Made by a program: the position numbers and the translations under genes. The notes under the pieces were generated by a model. That model was given only the letters and a program-made list of their open reading frames with translations, searched no databases and was not told the origin of the DNA. Below are positions 53,284-61,626 of a DNA stretch of 64,000 bases, piece by piece (position 1 is the first letter of the stretch; the number at the start of each line of letters is the position of its first letter). The stretch comes from JBGRQA01 sp041725895 (lineage in GTDB: Bacteria; Bacteroidota; Bacteroidia; Bacteroidales; Marinifilaceae): assembly GCA_041725895.1 (NCBI GenBank), contig JBGRQA010000005.1, positions 62,001 through 126,000 of the forward strand. Direction: 5' to 3'.

Positions 53284-53688
53284 TCAAGAACGCAGTATTT
53301 TGAACAAGGAAGCCACTTCAAAAATTGTATAAATCACATAACAACCTCCAAAAAATCCTACAAAACCGATTGCATGCGCTTTATCGGCCAGGATATAAAC
53401 GAGCACTATGGTGAGGTTCAAAAACAGCTTTATGCTAAACCACATCATAAAATTGGTATGGAAAACTCTTGGATTCGAAGCAGAGGAACGAAGCATTGAA
53501 AAATGCTGCAAGGCATTCAGTACGTAGAAATAAAGAACAATACACGGGAAAGCCCAAATAAAATGCTCTTTCCACAGGGTAGTAAACAGACCTGTTGTTA
53601 TCAAAAAAATAGACAGGGACAGAATTCCCAGTCGTTTCATATAAGCTTTAAAGGCTGTTACCATCTTTGTTTCCTGGTTTGCTTCCAT
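53284..53688 (-). CDS. Four-helix membrane protein, probable ATP synthase-associated (AtpI-like)
   Basis: 134 residues with four hydrophobic segments (about 18-35, 42-60, 80-98 and 105-125) starting MKRLGILSLSIFL at the third in-frame ATG. No catalytic motif. It sits between AtpZ and atpB on the same strand, where other Bacteroidota have small membrane proteins, so a role in F0 assembly or magnesium supply like AtpI is inferred. The ATG at 53688 overlaps atpZ by 41 bases; ATGs at 53664 and 53640 would reduce or remove the overlap. Confidence 0.65.
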   Translation of the reverse strand: MEANQETKMVTAFKAYMKRLGILSLSIFLITTGLFTTLWKEHFIWAFPCIVLYFYVLNALQHFSMLRSSASNPRVFHTNFMMWFSIKLFLNLTIVLVYILADKAHAIGFVGFFGGCYVIYTIFEVASLFKILRS

Positions 53689-53929
53689 TATTGGGACGCA
53701 TAAAATCCTTTACGGCGAAATAAATGGCTAAAACCACCCCTCCCAGGGCCCCTATCAGGGTAAACAGCGGAAATTCAAATTCCAGGTACTCGTCCAGTTT
53801 AATTCCGCCGTAAAGAACAATTAATATCATTGCAATCATCTGAAAGGCCAAACCCGAATAACGGGCATACTGGGCCAACTGACGACTGCGATCCTTTATG
53901 GGATCTTTTTTATTGTTATTTTTTTTCAT
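53648..53929 (-). CDS. atpZ: AtpZ/AtpI family protein
   Basis: 93 residues from the ATG at 53929. A lysine/asparagine-rich start is followed by AQYARYSGLAFQMIAMILIVLYGG and a second helix FTLIGALGGVVLAIYFAVKD, the two-helix layout of AtpZ, which with AtpI can form a magnesium/calcium channel next to ATP synthase. Its start overlaps the end of the bactofilin gene by 14 bases, so translation may be coupled. A GTG seven codons upstream is an alternative start. Confidence 0.82.
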   Translation of the reverse strand: MKKNNNKKDPIKDRSRQLAQYARYSGLAFQMIAMILIVLYGGIKLDEYLEFEFPLFTLIGALGGVVLAIYFAVKDFMRPNNGSKPGNKDGNSL

Positions 53930-54305
53930 TGGCTTTGGTTGCCGATTCACCCATCTTACAAGATCCGGTAAATTTCGCTCCTGGTTCTACCGCAATTTTA
54001 TCGGTGGTAATGTTACCCAGGATGAGTGCACTTGCCTTTAGGGTTACCATTTCGCTAGCATGAATGTTGCCCTGAACGGTACCGGAAACATCAATGGTTT
54101 TACACTTGATATCTCCTTCAATTTTACCGGTTCCCCCGATTACAACTTTCCCGTTCACATTAATTTTCCCATTCAGATAACCATCAATTCGAATATCCCG
54201 GGAAGCATCAACATCTCCTTTAATTGAAGTTCCATCACAAATTAGGTTTACGGTTGTTGGTTGTACATCGTTGTTCTTACTCATTTTTGTCTTTTTGCTA
54301 AACAT
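53916..54305 (-). CDS. Bactofilin (polymer-forming cytoskeletal protein), first copy
   Basis: 129 residues. The core has repeated short beta turns of a right-handed helix: TSIKGDVDASRDIRIDGYL, GKINVNGKVVIGGTGKIEG, DIKCKTIDVSGTVQGNIHA, ALILGNITTDKIAVEPGA (each a short part). These are the bactofilin repeats; the proteins polymerise without nucleotide and act as scaffolds for cell-shape or envelope machines. Residue ends are flexible and charged. It is followed by atpZ with a 14-base overlap. An ATG at 54284 is an alternative start. Confidence 0.88.
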   Translation of the reverse strand: MFSKKTKMSKNNDVQPTTVNLICDGTSIKGDVDASRDIRIDGYLNGKINVNGKVVIGGTGKIEGDIKCKTIDVSGTVQGNIHASEMVTLKASALILGNITTDKIAVEPGAKFTGSCKMGESATKANEKK

Positions 54306-54373
54306 TAGAATTGTATTGTTATTTCTTGTAAAACCGAAGTCTTTTGATTCGAGTTCAAAACAATCTTCAGATT

Positions 54374-54808
54374 CTATCTCTTTTTCTTTTGAGCCTCAAC
54401 TTCACCTACCAATTTCAATTCACCGGTATATCTTGCTCCGGATTCAATGATCAATTTCGGAGTTTCCATCTCGCCCGATTTGTTTGCCTGCGGTCCCATC
54501 TGGGATTTGCTTCTTGCAATAGCTGTCCCGTGATGCTCTCCCCAAAGGGTATAAGCATTACAAACCACTTTTCCCTTCACAACACCCGTACGACCGATAA
54601 AAACATCCTTAGAAGTGATAATATCGCCTTGCACCTCTCCCTCTACATATATTTCCGCATTGGAATCGATATTTCCGATAAGCCGGGTACCCCCAGCTAT
54701 AATGTTTCTTTCAGCAGGCCGCAACAGCACCTTTGCAGTACCAGAAACCGAAAAGGATTTCTCTTTTTTCGAATCGTAAGCTTTGTTTGAATCATTTACA
54801 GAATCCAT
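54374..54808 (-). CDS. Bactofilin, second copy
   Basis: 144 residues. N-terminal 25 are polar (DSNKAYDSKKEKSF), then the bactofilin core with GGTRLIGNIDSNAEIYVEG, EVQGDIITSKDVFIGRTG and VVKGKVVCNAYTLWGEHHG-like turns (parts only), ending in KLIIESGARYTGELKLVG. It is a diverged partner of the gene at 53916; the pair may co-polymerise. 68 bases separate them. It is followed upstream by a 160-base gap to fabH's terminator. Confidence 0.85.
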   Translation of the reverse strand: MDSVNDSNKAYDSKKEKSFSVSGTAKVLLRPAERNIIAGGTRLIGNIDSNAEIYVEGEVQGDIITSKDVFIGRTGVVKGKVVCNAYTLWGEHHGTAIARSKSQMGPQANKSGEMETPKLIIESGARYTGELKLVGEVEAQKKKR

Positions 54809-54910
54809 ATTTACAATAATTAAAGCTTTTTTCCTCCTACTTCAGGCTCTACAAATATAAAAAATTGCAAGAGAATTTCCAGTTTTTCAACCTATTTGAA
54901 CTGGGTTATA

Positions 54911-54946
54911 CGAAAAAAGGCCCCTGCTTTAGGGACCTTTTTTTCG
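54911..54946 (-). terminator. Intrinsic terminator after fabH
   Basis: On the minus strand AAAAAAAGGTCCCT pairs with AGGGGCCTTTTTT (one T-G) around AAAGC. It lies 25 bases after the fabH stop. Confidence 0.9.
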
Positions 54947-54970
54947 TATACTTTTTAATTCCGGAATTCT

Positions 54971-55969
54971 CTATTTAGGATCGTATCCCCATTTAATATA
55001 GATAGATCCCCAGGTGAACCCAGCACCAAATGCTGCCAGAATAATGTTATCACCTTTCTTCAATTGATCTTCCCATTGGTGCAGACAAAGAGGCAATGTA
55101 GCAGAAGTGGTGTTTCCATACTTCTGAATATTGATCATTACTTTCTCTTTTGCCAGTCCCATTCTTTCGGCGGTAGCCTCAATGATTCTCATATTGGCCT
55201 GATGTGGTACCAACCAAGCCAAATCGTCGGCTGTAAGGTTGTGTTTCTCCATCATCTCAACAGAAACATCAGCCATATTTGACACGGCATGCTTGAACAC
55301 GTGACGACCTTCCTGGTAGATGTAATGTTCGCGAGCGTCGATGGTCTCATGTGAAGCTGGCTTGCTAGATCCACCGGCTTTTTGGTGCAGGTGCTTACGA
55401 CCAAATCCTGCGGTGTGCAGAATGTTATCCATTACTCCAAGATCCTCGGTAGTTGGTTCCAACATAACAGCTCCGGCACCATCTCCAAAAATAGGACAGG
55501 TTTGACGGTCTGTGTAATCTACGATGGAAGACATTTTTTCTGTTCCTACAACTATTACCTTCTTGTACATTCCGGATTGAACGTACTTGGCCCCTGTAGC
55601 CAAAGCAAACAAGAAACCGGAACAACCTGCATTCAAGTCAAAACTGAAAGCGTTGTTAATTCCAACTTTGTCACTGATAATATTTGCAGTAGCGGGGAAT
55701 TGCATATCCGGGGTAACGGTCGCACAGATTACAAGATCCACATCTTCCGGCAAAGTTCCTGTTTTTTCAAGGAGTTCCTGAACGGCTTTGGTTCCCAATT
55801 CAGAAGAACCTTTGTCATCTCCTTTTAATATTCTTCTTTCTTTAATACCAATTCGGGTCATGATCCATTCATCCGAAGTATCGACCATGGTACTCAATTC
55901 CTCATTGGTAAGAATATATTCGGGAACATAGGCTCCCACTCCAGTAATTACTGCATTAATTTTTGCCAT
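54971..55969 (-). CDS. fabH: Beta-ketoacyl-ACP synthase III
   Basis: Starts fatty-acid chains by condensing acetyl-CoA with malonyl-ACP. 332 residues. The catalytic Cys is in DLNAGCSGFLFAL (about 112), His in WLVPHQANMRI (about 255) and Asn in KYGNTTSATLPL (about 285). The N-terminus INAVITGVGAYVPE fits the family. It follows rpmF without plsX between them. Confidence 0.95.
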   Translation of the reverse strand: MAKINAVITGVGAYVPEYILTNEELSTMVDTSDEWIMTRIGIKERRILKGDDKGSSELGTKAVQELLEKTGTLPEDVDLVICATVTPDMQFPATANIISDKVGINNAFSFDLNAGCSGFLFALATGAKYVQSGMYKKVIVVGTEKMSSIVDYTDRQTCPIFGDGAGAVMLEPTTEDLGVMDNILHTAGFGRKHLHQKAGGSSKPASHETIDAREHYIYQEGRHVFKHAVSNMADVSVEMMEKHNLTADDLAWLVPHQANMRIIEATAERMGLAKEKVMINIQKYGNTTSATLPLCLHQWEDQLKKGDNIILAAFGAGFTWGSIYIKWGYDPK

Positions 55970-56283
55970 ACTAAAAGCTTTCTTATAGATACATCTGATA
56001 TAATCAGCCTACAATTATACTGAAAATCATTTCCAAATCAAATTGTTAGGCAACATACATGCACAATATCCCCATCCCCAACAAGTTTTAGCGCCCTGCC
56101 CGTGCGGGATGTAAGCCCTATACTCAAAACCCCTAGGTTCGACTCAACGAACATTGCCCGGAGCAAAAACCCCAGGCTTAAGAAGCAAAATTGCCCCAAA
56201 GATACCTCTCAGGAGCAAGTTCACCATATACGTTAAACCCATTGAATGAAAGAATATCCAATTCTGTTCACAGATGGGTTAAA
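55970..56283. other. Intergenic region between rpmF and fabH
   Basis: 314 bases without a gene. A plsX gene, which lies here in many bacteria, is absent and no remnant of one was seen. GCCCTGCCCGTGCGGG near 56092 could fold into a small hairpin. A separate fabH promoter may be here. Confidence 0.45.
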
Positions 56284-56469
56284 TTATGCTGTAATTTCTT
56301 TTACAATCGCCAATTTTCCCTTGTAGTATCCACACTCAGGGCAAACGGTATGATACTTAACGGTAGCTCCGCAGTTAGAACATGCTGCCAATGTTGCAGG
56401 AGTCGCTTTTAAGTGAGTTCTTCTCTTATTTCTTCTTTGTTTCGAAGTTCTGTGTTTTGGATGTGCCAT
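56284..56469 (-). CDS. rpmF: Ribosomal protein L32
   Basis: 61 residues starting MAHPKHRTSKQRRNKRRTH, the conserved L32 beginning, with a zinc site of two CxxC pairs (CSNCGA and CPECGY, residues 31-34 and 44-47). It lies 16 bases after the DUF177 gene, a conserved pair. Confidence 0.97.
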   Translation of the reverse strand: MAHPKHRTSKQRRNKRRTHLKATPATLAACSNCGATVKYHTVCPECGYYKGKLAIVKEITA

Positions 56470-56485
56470 TTTTCAACCTATTTAA

Positions 56486-57013
56486 CTAATTATTATCAAT
56501 TAATTTTCTTAACTCATTCCATCTCGGATCAATTTTTTCTTCTTCTTTCACCGAGAATTCATCTATTTTCTGAATCATTTCTTCATTACAAGTACTGAAA
56601 CCATCCTCATCATCAGGATGAACAATTTTCAGAGGCAAGCTCAACGAAAAAAGTTCGTAGATGTATTGGGCCAATTGGATCTCGTTTTCCTCCTCGGGCA
56701 CAACAATTACATCTTCTGCCAGTTCTTCCCGCTCCTCTCCAAATTTTATGAAAAGGGAAGTCGTCCCTTCCACCGGAAGATCGAAGCGATCCAAACAACG
56801 GTCACAGTTCACATTCACCTTTCCCCTGAGCGAAATCTCCAAGGGCATTACAAGGGTTTTCTTTTCAAGAACCACCTTTACTTCCAGCTCTCCCTTATAA
56901 TCTTCTGCACCCTGAAAGTGCTCAAAGAATTTCTCATCGATGGTAAATTCAAACTCGTGAACCCCATCATTTAATCCCTTAAAGGGAACCGTATATTTAG
57001 CCAGGTAATCCAA
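56486..57013 (-). CDS. DUF177 (YceD-like) protein
   Basis: 175 residues from a TTG start at 57013 (LDYLAKYTVPFKGLNDG). I choose this because the Bacteroidota promoter at 57034-57041 lies downstream of the only upstream ATG (57124), so the longer frame would start before its own promoter, and because family members begin with this block. CDRCLDRFDLPVEG (about 81-94) carries the conserved CxxC of DUF177. In E. coli YceD is linked to 23S rRNA accumulation. It forms one unit with rpmF. Confidence 0.8.
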   Translation of the reverse strand: MDYLAKYTVPFKGLNDGVHEFEFTIDEKFFEHFQGAEDYKGELEVKVVLEKKTLVMPLEISLRGKVNVNCDRCLDRFDLPVEGTTSLFIKFGEEREELAEDVIVVPEEENEIQLAQYIYELFSLSLPLKIVHPDDEDGFSTCNEEMIQKIDEFSVKEEEKIDPRWNELRKLIDNN

Positions 57014-57033
57014 AATATTCAAATAAAACTTTG

Positions 57034-57041
57034 CAAAAGTA
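57034..57041 (-). promoter_or_regulatory. -7 promoter element for DUF177-rpmF
   Basis: TACTTTTG on the minus strand is a full match to TAnnTTTG. The -33 element is weaker (TGTG). Transcription would start near 57027, 14 bases before the TTG start. Confidence 0.6.
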
Positions 57042-57201
57042 TAAAAATTAATAACACATTTTAAAAAAAATGCATTTCTTTTTTGGTCTTCGTTTTTAAT
57101 TATACGACTGAAATCCAGTTTCAACCCCTAACAAAGACCAAAATGAGGGCTGCAAAAATAGTGAGTTCCGTTTGTTTACAAAAATTTTTCTAAGATTTTG
57201 A

Positions 57202-58359
57202 TTAAAAAGCTTTAAAGCTTTTACGTAAAAGTATCCGAAATATTGTCCCCTTGCGGAGTTCAGAATTCCGAACAAAGATTTTACCGGAATGGTAGTTTTC
57301 AATTATTCGTTTGGCAAGGGAAAGGCCTAAGCCCCATCCTCTTTTCTTTGTTGTAAATCCTGGTTCAAACACTGTTTTAAAGTGTTTACGCGAAATTCCC
57401 TTTCCGGTATCGGCAATATCAATCACTAAGTAATCGGTTTGTTCTTCCACATCAATTTTCAAACGGCCCACCCCATTCATGGCATCAACGGCATTCTTAC
57501 ACAAATTTTCGATAACCCATTCAAACAATTCCGGGTTTAAGGGTACCAACGGCATTCCATTGGACTGATAGTTTACCTGAAACTCCACTTTACTGGAGGA
57601 ACGGCTGCGAATGTACTCCACCGCCCGATCCAATACTTTGGAAATCCGGTGCGGTTCCATAACCGGTGTAGAACCGATTTTTGAAAACCGTTCCGCAATA
57701 ATCCTTAATCGATTGACATCCTTATCTATTTCCTCCATCAAATAGGAGTCCAAGTCTTTCTCCTTTAAAAGCTCCACCCAGGCCATCAGTGAGGAAATAG
57801 GCGTCCCCAACTGATGAGCTGTCTCTTTTGACATCCCTACCCAAACCTGGTTCTGCTCGGCCCGTTTGGAATAGGAAAAAGCAAAATATCCCATCACAAT
57901 AAACAGAATGATAACCCCCAATTGAACGTAGGGATAGTAAGACAATCGTACCAACAAACTGGAATCGTTGTAATAGATATAGTTCCAGCTGTTCACCAGT
58001 TCAATGGCAATGGGCTCCTTTTCCTGACGCATGTTTTCCAGCTGCTTACGCAGGAATCGATCTGCATTTTTACGCGGAACCGAAATGTTCAGATAATCAA
58101 TAATTGAGTCTCTTTCGTCAACCAGGATCACTGGAATCGTTTCATTGTTTTCCAGTATCTTAGTCATCAGGAACACATCCTGTTCGGTATCAAGATTAAA
58201 CATTTTAATCCCTTCGGCCCACAATTCAATTTTTTTTCGTTCCTCTTTGGATAAATGATCGACCAGGTTATGTGTATAGTACAAAGAACCAGCTACAATA
58301 ATCATGGCCACAATCCAAAAGGCTAGCTTCCATTGACGTTTTTTAAGGTAAATACTCAA
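57202..58359 (-). CDS. Orphan membrane sensor histidine kinase
   Basis: 385 residues. Two transmembrane helices (about 12-28 and 145-162) flank a periplasmic sensing part of about 115 residues. The H box is KETAHQLGTPISS with H182, N box ENLCKNAVDAM (N289), G1 DTGKGIS (D317) and G2 GWGLGLSLAKRI (343-352). FEPGFTTKKRGWG is the F box. No response regulator lies next to it, so its partner is elsewhere. No PAS, HAMP or GAF domain is evident. Gap of 188 bases to DUF177. Confidence 0.92.
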   Translation of the reverse strand: MSIYLKKRQWKLAFWIVAMIIVAGSLYYTHNLVDHLSKEERKKIELWAEGIKMFNLDTEQDVFLMTKILENNETIPVILVDERDSIIDYLNISVPRKNADRFLRKQLENMRQEKEPIAIELVNSWNYIYYNDSSLLVRLSYYPYVQLGVIILFIVMGYFAFSYSKRAEQNQVWVGMSKETAHQLGTPISSLMAWVELLKEKDLDSYLMEEIDKDVNRLRIIAERFSKIGSTPVMEPHRISKVLDRAVEYIRSRSSSKVEFQVNYQSNGMPLVPLNPELFEWVIENLCKNAVDAMNGVGRLKIDVEEQTDYLVIDIADTGKGISRKHFKTVFEPGFTTKKRGWGLGLSLAKRIIENYHSGKIFVRNSELRKGTIFRILLRKSFKAF

Positions 58360-58431
58360 TCGCTCTGTTTATTGGTTAATACTTTAAAGGTAACGACAAA
58401 TCTTGGGAATTCTTATCATGTCCTCCTGAAA

Positions 58432-58475
58432 AAAATAGTGCCTGGCATCTCAAGAGAGGTACCAGGCACTATTTT
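58432..58475. terminator. Perfect 14-bp hairpin terminator
   Basis: AAAATAGTGCCTGG (58432-58445) pairs perfectly with CCAGGCACTATTTT (58462-58475). The loop contains a smaller TCTC/GAGA hairpin. It lies 127 bases after the mnmH stop on the minus strand and can work in both directions. Confidence 0.85.
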
Positions 58476-58601
58476 AATTGGTTTGCTTAAGTTATTTTAT
58501 TAAAATCTTGCTTGCAATAACAGTTGGTAGGCTCCTGGTAGTTAGCTCTTATTAGATCCTAAAACCGAGATCCTGTATTTTATAGTTTTCTGAGAATCGA
58601 A

Positions 58602-59633
58602 CTAGAGTTCAAAGGTTTTAGAAAACGCCATTACCCTTTTGGCATTTTCTTCCGGATCATCCTTTTCCAATTCCAGATTGTAGATGGGTTGATCTCCACG
58701 TTGAGTCAATCCGTAACCGTAAGCCTTATCATAGTAATACAAGGTGATATCAGCTACAGTGGCAAAATCGCCTCGATCCAAACACTCAAAAGCATGCTTC
58801 ACATGCTGCCCCCCTAATCGACGTTCAATTTTCTTCACAATCCCTTTCAGAACCTCCACATCAAAGTTGGCGTACTCACGCACCAATCGTTTGATTCTTT
58901 CCTCCTTGGGAACTTCCATCTTAATTACAGGTGATTGCCGCATTTGATCGAACAAAGCCTCATTGATCCAAACACTTCCTACGGCATGACTTTCATCCTC
59001 AATCCAGATGGTTTTTGAGAGATCGAATCTCTTCCAAATCTCGTACAAATCGTTCTCGTACTGCTCAGTAGTAGGTTGTTTTTCCTGCCCCAAAGCACCA
59101 AAAGCCGATCCTTTATGATGCGCAACTCCTTCCAGGTCGAGAACCTGTTCGTTCATCCTGGTTAGTTCATGCAGAACTTCCGTTTTGCCGCTTCCGGTCA
59201 TACCGCCCAAAACAACAAGATTGGCTTTATCGGCAAAACGGTTGCGAATATACCGACGGTAAGCTTTGTAGCCCCCCTCCAAAATTTCAGCTTCAAAACC
59301 AGCCGTAGAAAACAACCATGCCATGCTACCGCTTCGCATGCCTCCCCTCCAACAATGAATCAACAATTTACGGCCCGGAGCAATTTTCTTGGCCCTTTTA
59401 ACAAAAGTTGCCAATTTAGGTCCAACGATTTCCAACCCCAGAATTACGGCAGACTCCTTACTGGCTCTTTTGTATTTGGTACCCACCTGGGCCCTCTCCT
59501 CGTTGGTAAAAATAGGCAGATTGATAGCCCCCGGGATATGTCCCTGCTCAAATTCCGCAGGTGTTCGTACATCAATTACAGGCAGGGTTTCGGCCTTTGC
59601 CAGGAAGGCTTCGGCATCTAAAATTTTGGACAT
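58602..59633 (-). CDS. mnmH: tRNA 2-selenouridine/geranyl-2-thiouridine synthase
   Basis: 343 residues. An N-terminal rhodanese domain (residues 1-130) has the active-site block HCWRGGMRSGSMAW with the catalytic Cys. It follows PAEFEQGHIPGAINLP. The C-terminal part has a P-loop GGMTGSGKTEVL (about 146-157). This combination is typical of MnmH/SelU, which replaces sulfur of tRNA wobble 2-thiouridine by selenium, using selenophosphate made by SelD. SelD is not in the window. Single gene. Confidence 0.93.
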   Translation of the reverse strand: MSKILDAEAFLAKAETLPVIDVRTPAEFEQGHIPGAINLPIFTNEERAQVGTKYKRASKESAVILGLEIVGPKLATFVKRAKKIAPGRKLLIHCWRGGMRSGSMAWLFSTAGFEAEILEGGYKAYRRYIRNRFADKANLVVLGGMTGSGKTEVLHELTRMNEQVLDLEGVAHHKGSAFGALGQEKQPTTEQYENDLYEIWKRFDLSKTIWIEDESHAVGSVWINEALFDQMRQSPVIKMEVPKEERIKRLVREYANFDVEVLKGIVKKIERRLGGQHVKHAFECLDRGDFATVADITLYYYDKAYGYGLTQRGDQPIYNLELEKDDPEENAKRVMAFSKTFEL

Positions 59634-59736
59634 GAAATAAAGATCTATTTTAATTTTATTCTGAAAAGAAAGAGCACGCTGTAAGTGCGTGCTTTCCTCT
59701 ATTTTTATATCAAATGTAGTATTTGTTTTTGAGAAA

Positions 59737-60504
59737 CTAATCTTCCAGGAACTCTCCCAGAATGGAACGAGCTCCTTTAGAGGTATTCTCTCCTCCCGGA
59801 CGCAAGGCCTGTACCAATTTCCGAATTGGCATGGATTGCAACCAAACTCTCCCGGTCCCTCTTAAATTGGCCAGGAAGATGCCTTCCCCTCCAAAAATCA
59901 TGGATTTCATTCCACCAGCACTTTCAATTGAAAAGTCAATGCTCTCCTCAAAGGCAACCACACAACCTGTATCCACCCGAAGGGTCTCGTTGTTCAATTG
60001 CTTCTCAATTACGGTTCCTCCGGCATGGACAAAAGCCATTCCATCCCCCTCCAAACGCTGGAGAATGAAACCTTCTCCCCCAAACAAGGCGGAACCAATT
60101 TTCTTGTTAAAATGCATGCTTACTTTAGTCCCCAGGGCTGCACAAAGGAAACCATCCTTTTGTACAATCACCCTTCCTCCGGATTTTTGGAGATCAAGGG
60201 GCATAATAGTTCCCGGATATGGTGCGGAAAAAGCAACTTTCGACTTCCCATATCCACGGTTGGTAAAATGGGTTAAAAAAATGGATTCTCCGGTAAGCAT
60301 ACGGGAACCGGCAGACAATAACTTTCCAAAAATCCCCTGATCGGGAGCAGAACCATCACCCATTTTGGTTTCGAACAGGATTCCTTCCTCCATGTAAGCC
60401 ATCGCTCCTGCTTCGGCTATTACAGTTTCATTCGGATCCAATTCTACTTCGACCAACTGGATGTCATTCCCAAAAATTTTGTAATCAATTTCGTGTGACT
60501 GCAT
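59737..60504 (-). CDS. TIGR00266/AIM24 family protein
   Basis: 255 residues. Family blocks: DYKIFGNDIQLVEVELDPNETVIAEAGAMAYME at the N-terminus (given in part: VELDPNETVIAEAGAM), LTGESIFLTHF (about 70-80), GGEGFILQRLEGDG near 145 and GGEGIFLANLRGTGRVW near 210. These form repeated beta-sandwich units with Gly-Gly-Glu-Gly turns. The family occurs in bacteria and as mitochondrial AIM24; the biochemical role is not known. It shares direction with rsgA, 33 bases apart. Confidence 0.88.
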   Translation of the reverse strand: MQSHEIDYKIFGNDIQLVEVELDPNETVIAEAGAMAYMEEGILFETKMGDGSAPDQGIFGKLLSAGSRMLTGESIFLTHFTNRGYGKSKVAFSAPYPGTIMPLDLQKSGGRVIVQKDGFLCAALGTKVSMHFNKKIGSALFGGEGFILQRLEGDGMAFVHAGGTVIEKQLNNETLRVDTGCVVAFEESIDFSIESAGGMKSMIFGGEGIFLANLRGTGRVWLQSMPIRKLVQALRPGGENTSKGARSILGEFLED

Positions 60505-60537
60505 TGTGATAAGTATTTTGAGTGTATTTATTTCAAC

Positions 60538-61464
60538 CTACAGGCGATACTTCTCATCCTCATCCTCCAACATCATCCCCAGGTAGCTTTCGTACCGGGT
60601 GTAACTAATATCACCTTCTTCCACTGCCTGCTTCACTGCACATTTGGGTTCGTGAACGTGAGTGCAGTTGTAGAACTGACATCCATCGGCCTTTTTAAAT
60701 ATTTCAGGAAAGAAGTGAAATATTTCTTCCTTTACCATATCAATGGTCCCAAAACCTCGAATACCCGGTGTATCAATAATGTATCCTCCCTCACTCAACT
60801 CAAACATCTCCGAAAAAGTAGTTGTATGTTTTCCCGAGTGATGGGCATCCGATATTTCAGCTGTCTTCAGATCCAATTCAGGCTCCAGAGCATTTATCAG
60901 TGTTGATTTTCCAACCCCTGAATGCCCCGAAAGCACATTTATTTTTCCCTTCAACTCCTGCTTTAAAAGATCAATATTGATGTTCTTTTTGGCCGAAGTT
61001 TCAAAACAAGGATAACCAATTCTTTCATAGGTAGCTTTTAGCTCTTCCATGCGCTGAAGATCCTCCTCCCTGTAACGGTCAATTTTATTAAAAATCAAGC
61101 GAACAGGAATACGATAAGCTTCTGCCGAAGCCAGGAAACGGTCGATAAAAGTTGTTGTGGTTAAGGGGTAATTCACAGTTACAATTAGAAATGCCTGGTC
61201 GATATTGGAGGCAATGATATGACTGCGTTTGGAAAGATTGGAAGCTTTTCGGATAATATAGTTTTTCCGTTCATGGATCCTGGTAATAACTACCGCATCC
61301 TTACTCTCCTCAATTTCTACTCTGTCACCAACGGCTATTGGGTTCGTACTACGAATTCCAGCCATCCGGAATTTCCCCTTTATTCGACATTGGTGTATTT
61401 CTCCGGAATCTGTTTTTACAGAGTACCAGCTTCCTGTTGATTTTATTACAAGTCCTTCTTTCAA
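60538..61464 (-). CDS. rsgA: Ribosome biogenesis GTPase RsgA
   Basis: 308 residues, circularly permuted GTPase acting in 30S subunit maturation. N-terminal OB-fold, then G4 NKIDRY (about 120), G5 TSAKK, G1 GHSGVGKSTLINAL (about 175-188) and G3 DTPGIRGFG (about 230). The C-terminal zinc site is CQFYNCTHVHEPKC (about 262-275). The gene runs divergently from the exonuclease III gene across 162 bases. Confidence 0.95.
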   Translation of the reverse strand: MKEGLVIKSTGSWYSVKTDSGEIHQCRIKGKFRMAGIRSTNPIAVGDRVEIEESKDAVVITRIHERKNYIIRKASNLSKRSHIIASNIDQAFLIVTVNYPLTTTTFIDRFLASAEAYRIPVRLIFNKIDRYREEDLQRMEELKATYERIGYPCFETSAKKNINIDLLKQELKGKINVLSGHSGVGKSTLINALEPELDLKTAEISDAHHSGKHTTTFSEMFELSEGGYIIDTPGIRGFGTIDMVKEEIFHFFPEIFKKADGCQFYNCTHVHEPKCAVKQAVEEGDISYTRYESYLGMMLEDEDEKYRL

Positions 61465-61626
61465 TGTAGTCCTATTTTTTTACAAAAATAGGTGATTCCT
61501 AAGAAATTCCTTTATTGCTTCCTCAATTTTGTTTACGGAAAATTGAGGTTAACCACCCGCAAGTCAGATAATCCTGCGACATTTTCCCTATTTTTATCAC
61601 TCATTTGTAAAACCAGAAATGAGAAT

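Noticed and set aside
55970..56283. Remnant of plsX between rpmF and fabH
   Set aside because: No residual reading frame or PlsX motif was seen; I recall the order DUF177-rpmF-fabH without plsX in other Bacteroidales, so absence is not an anomaly.
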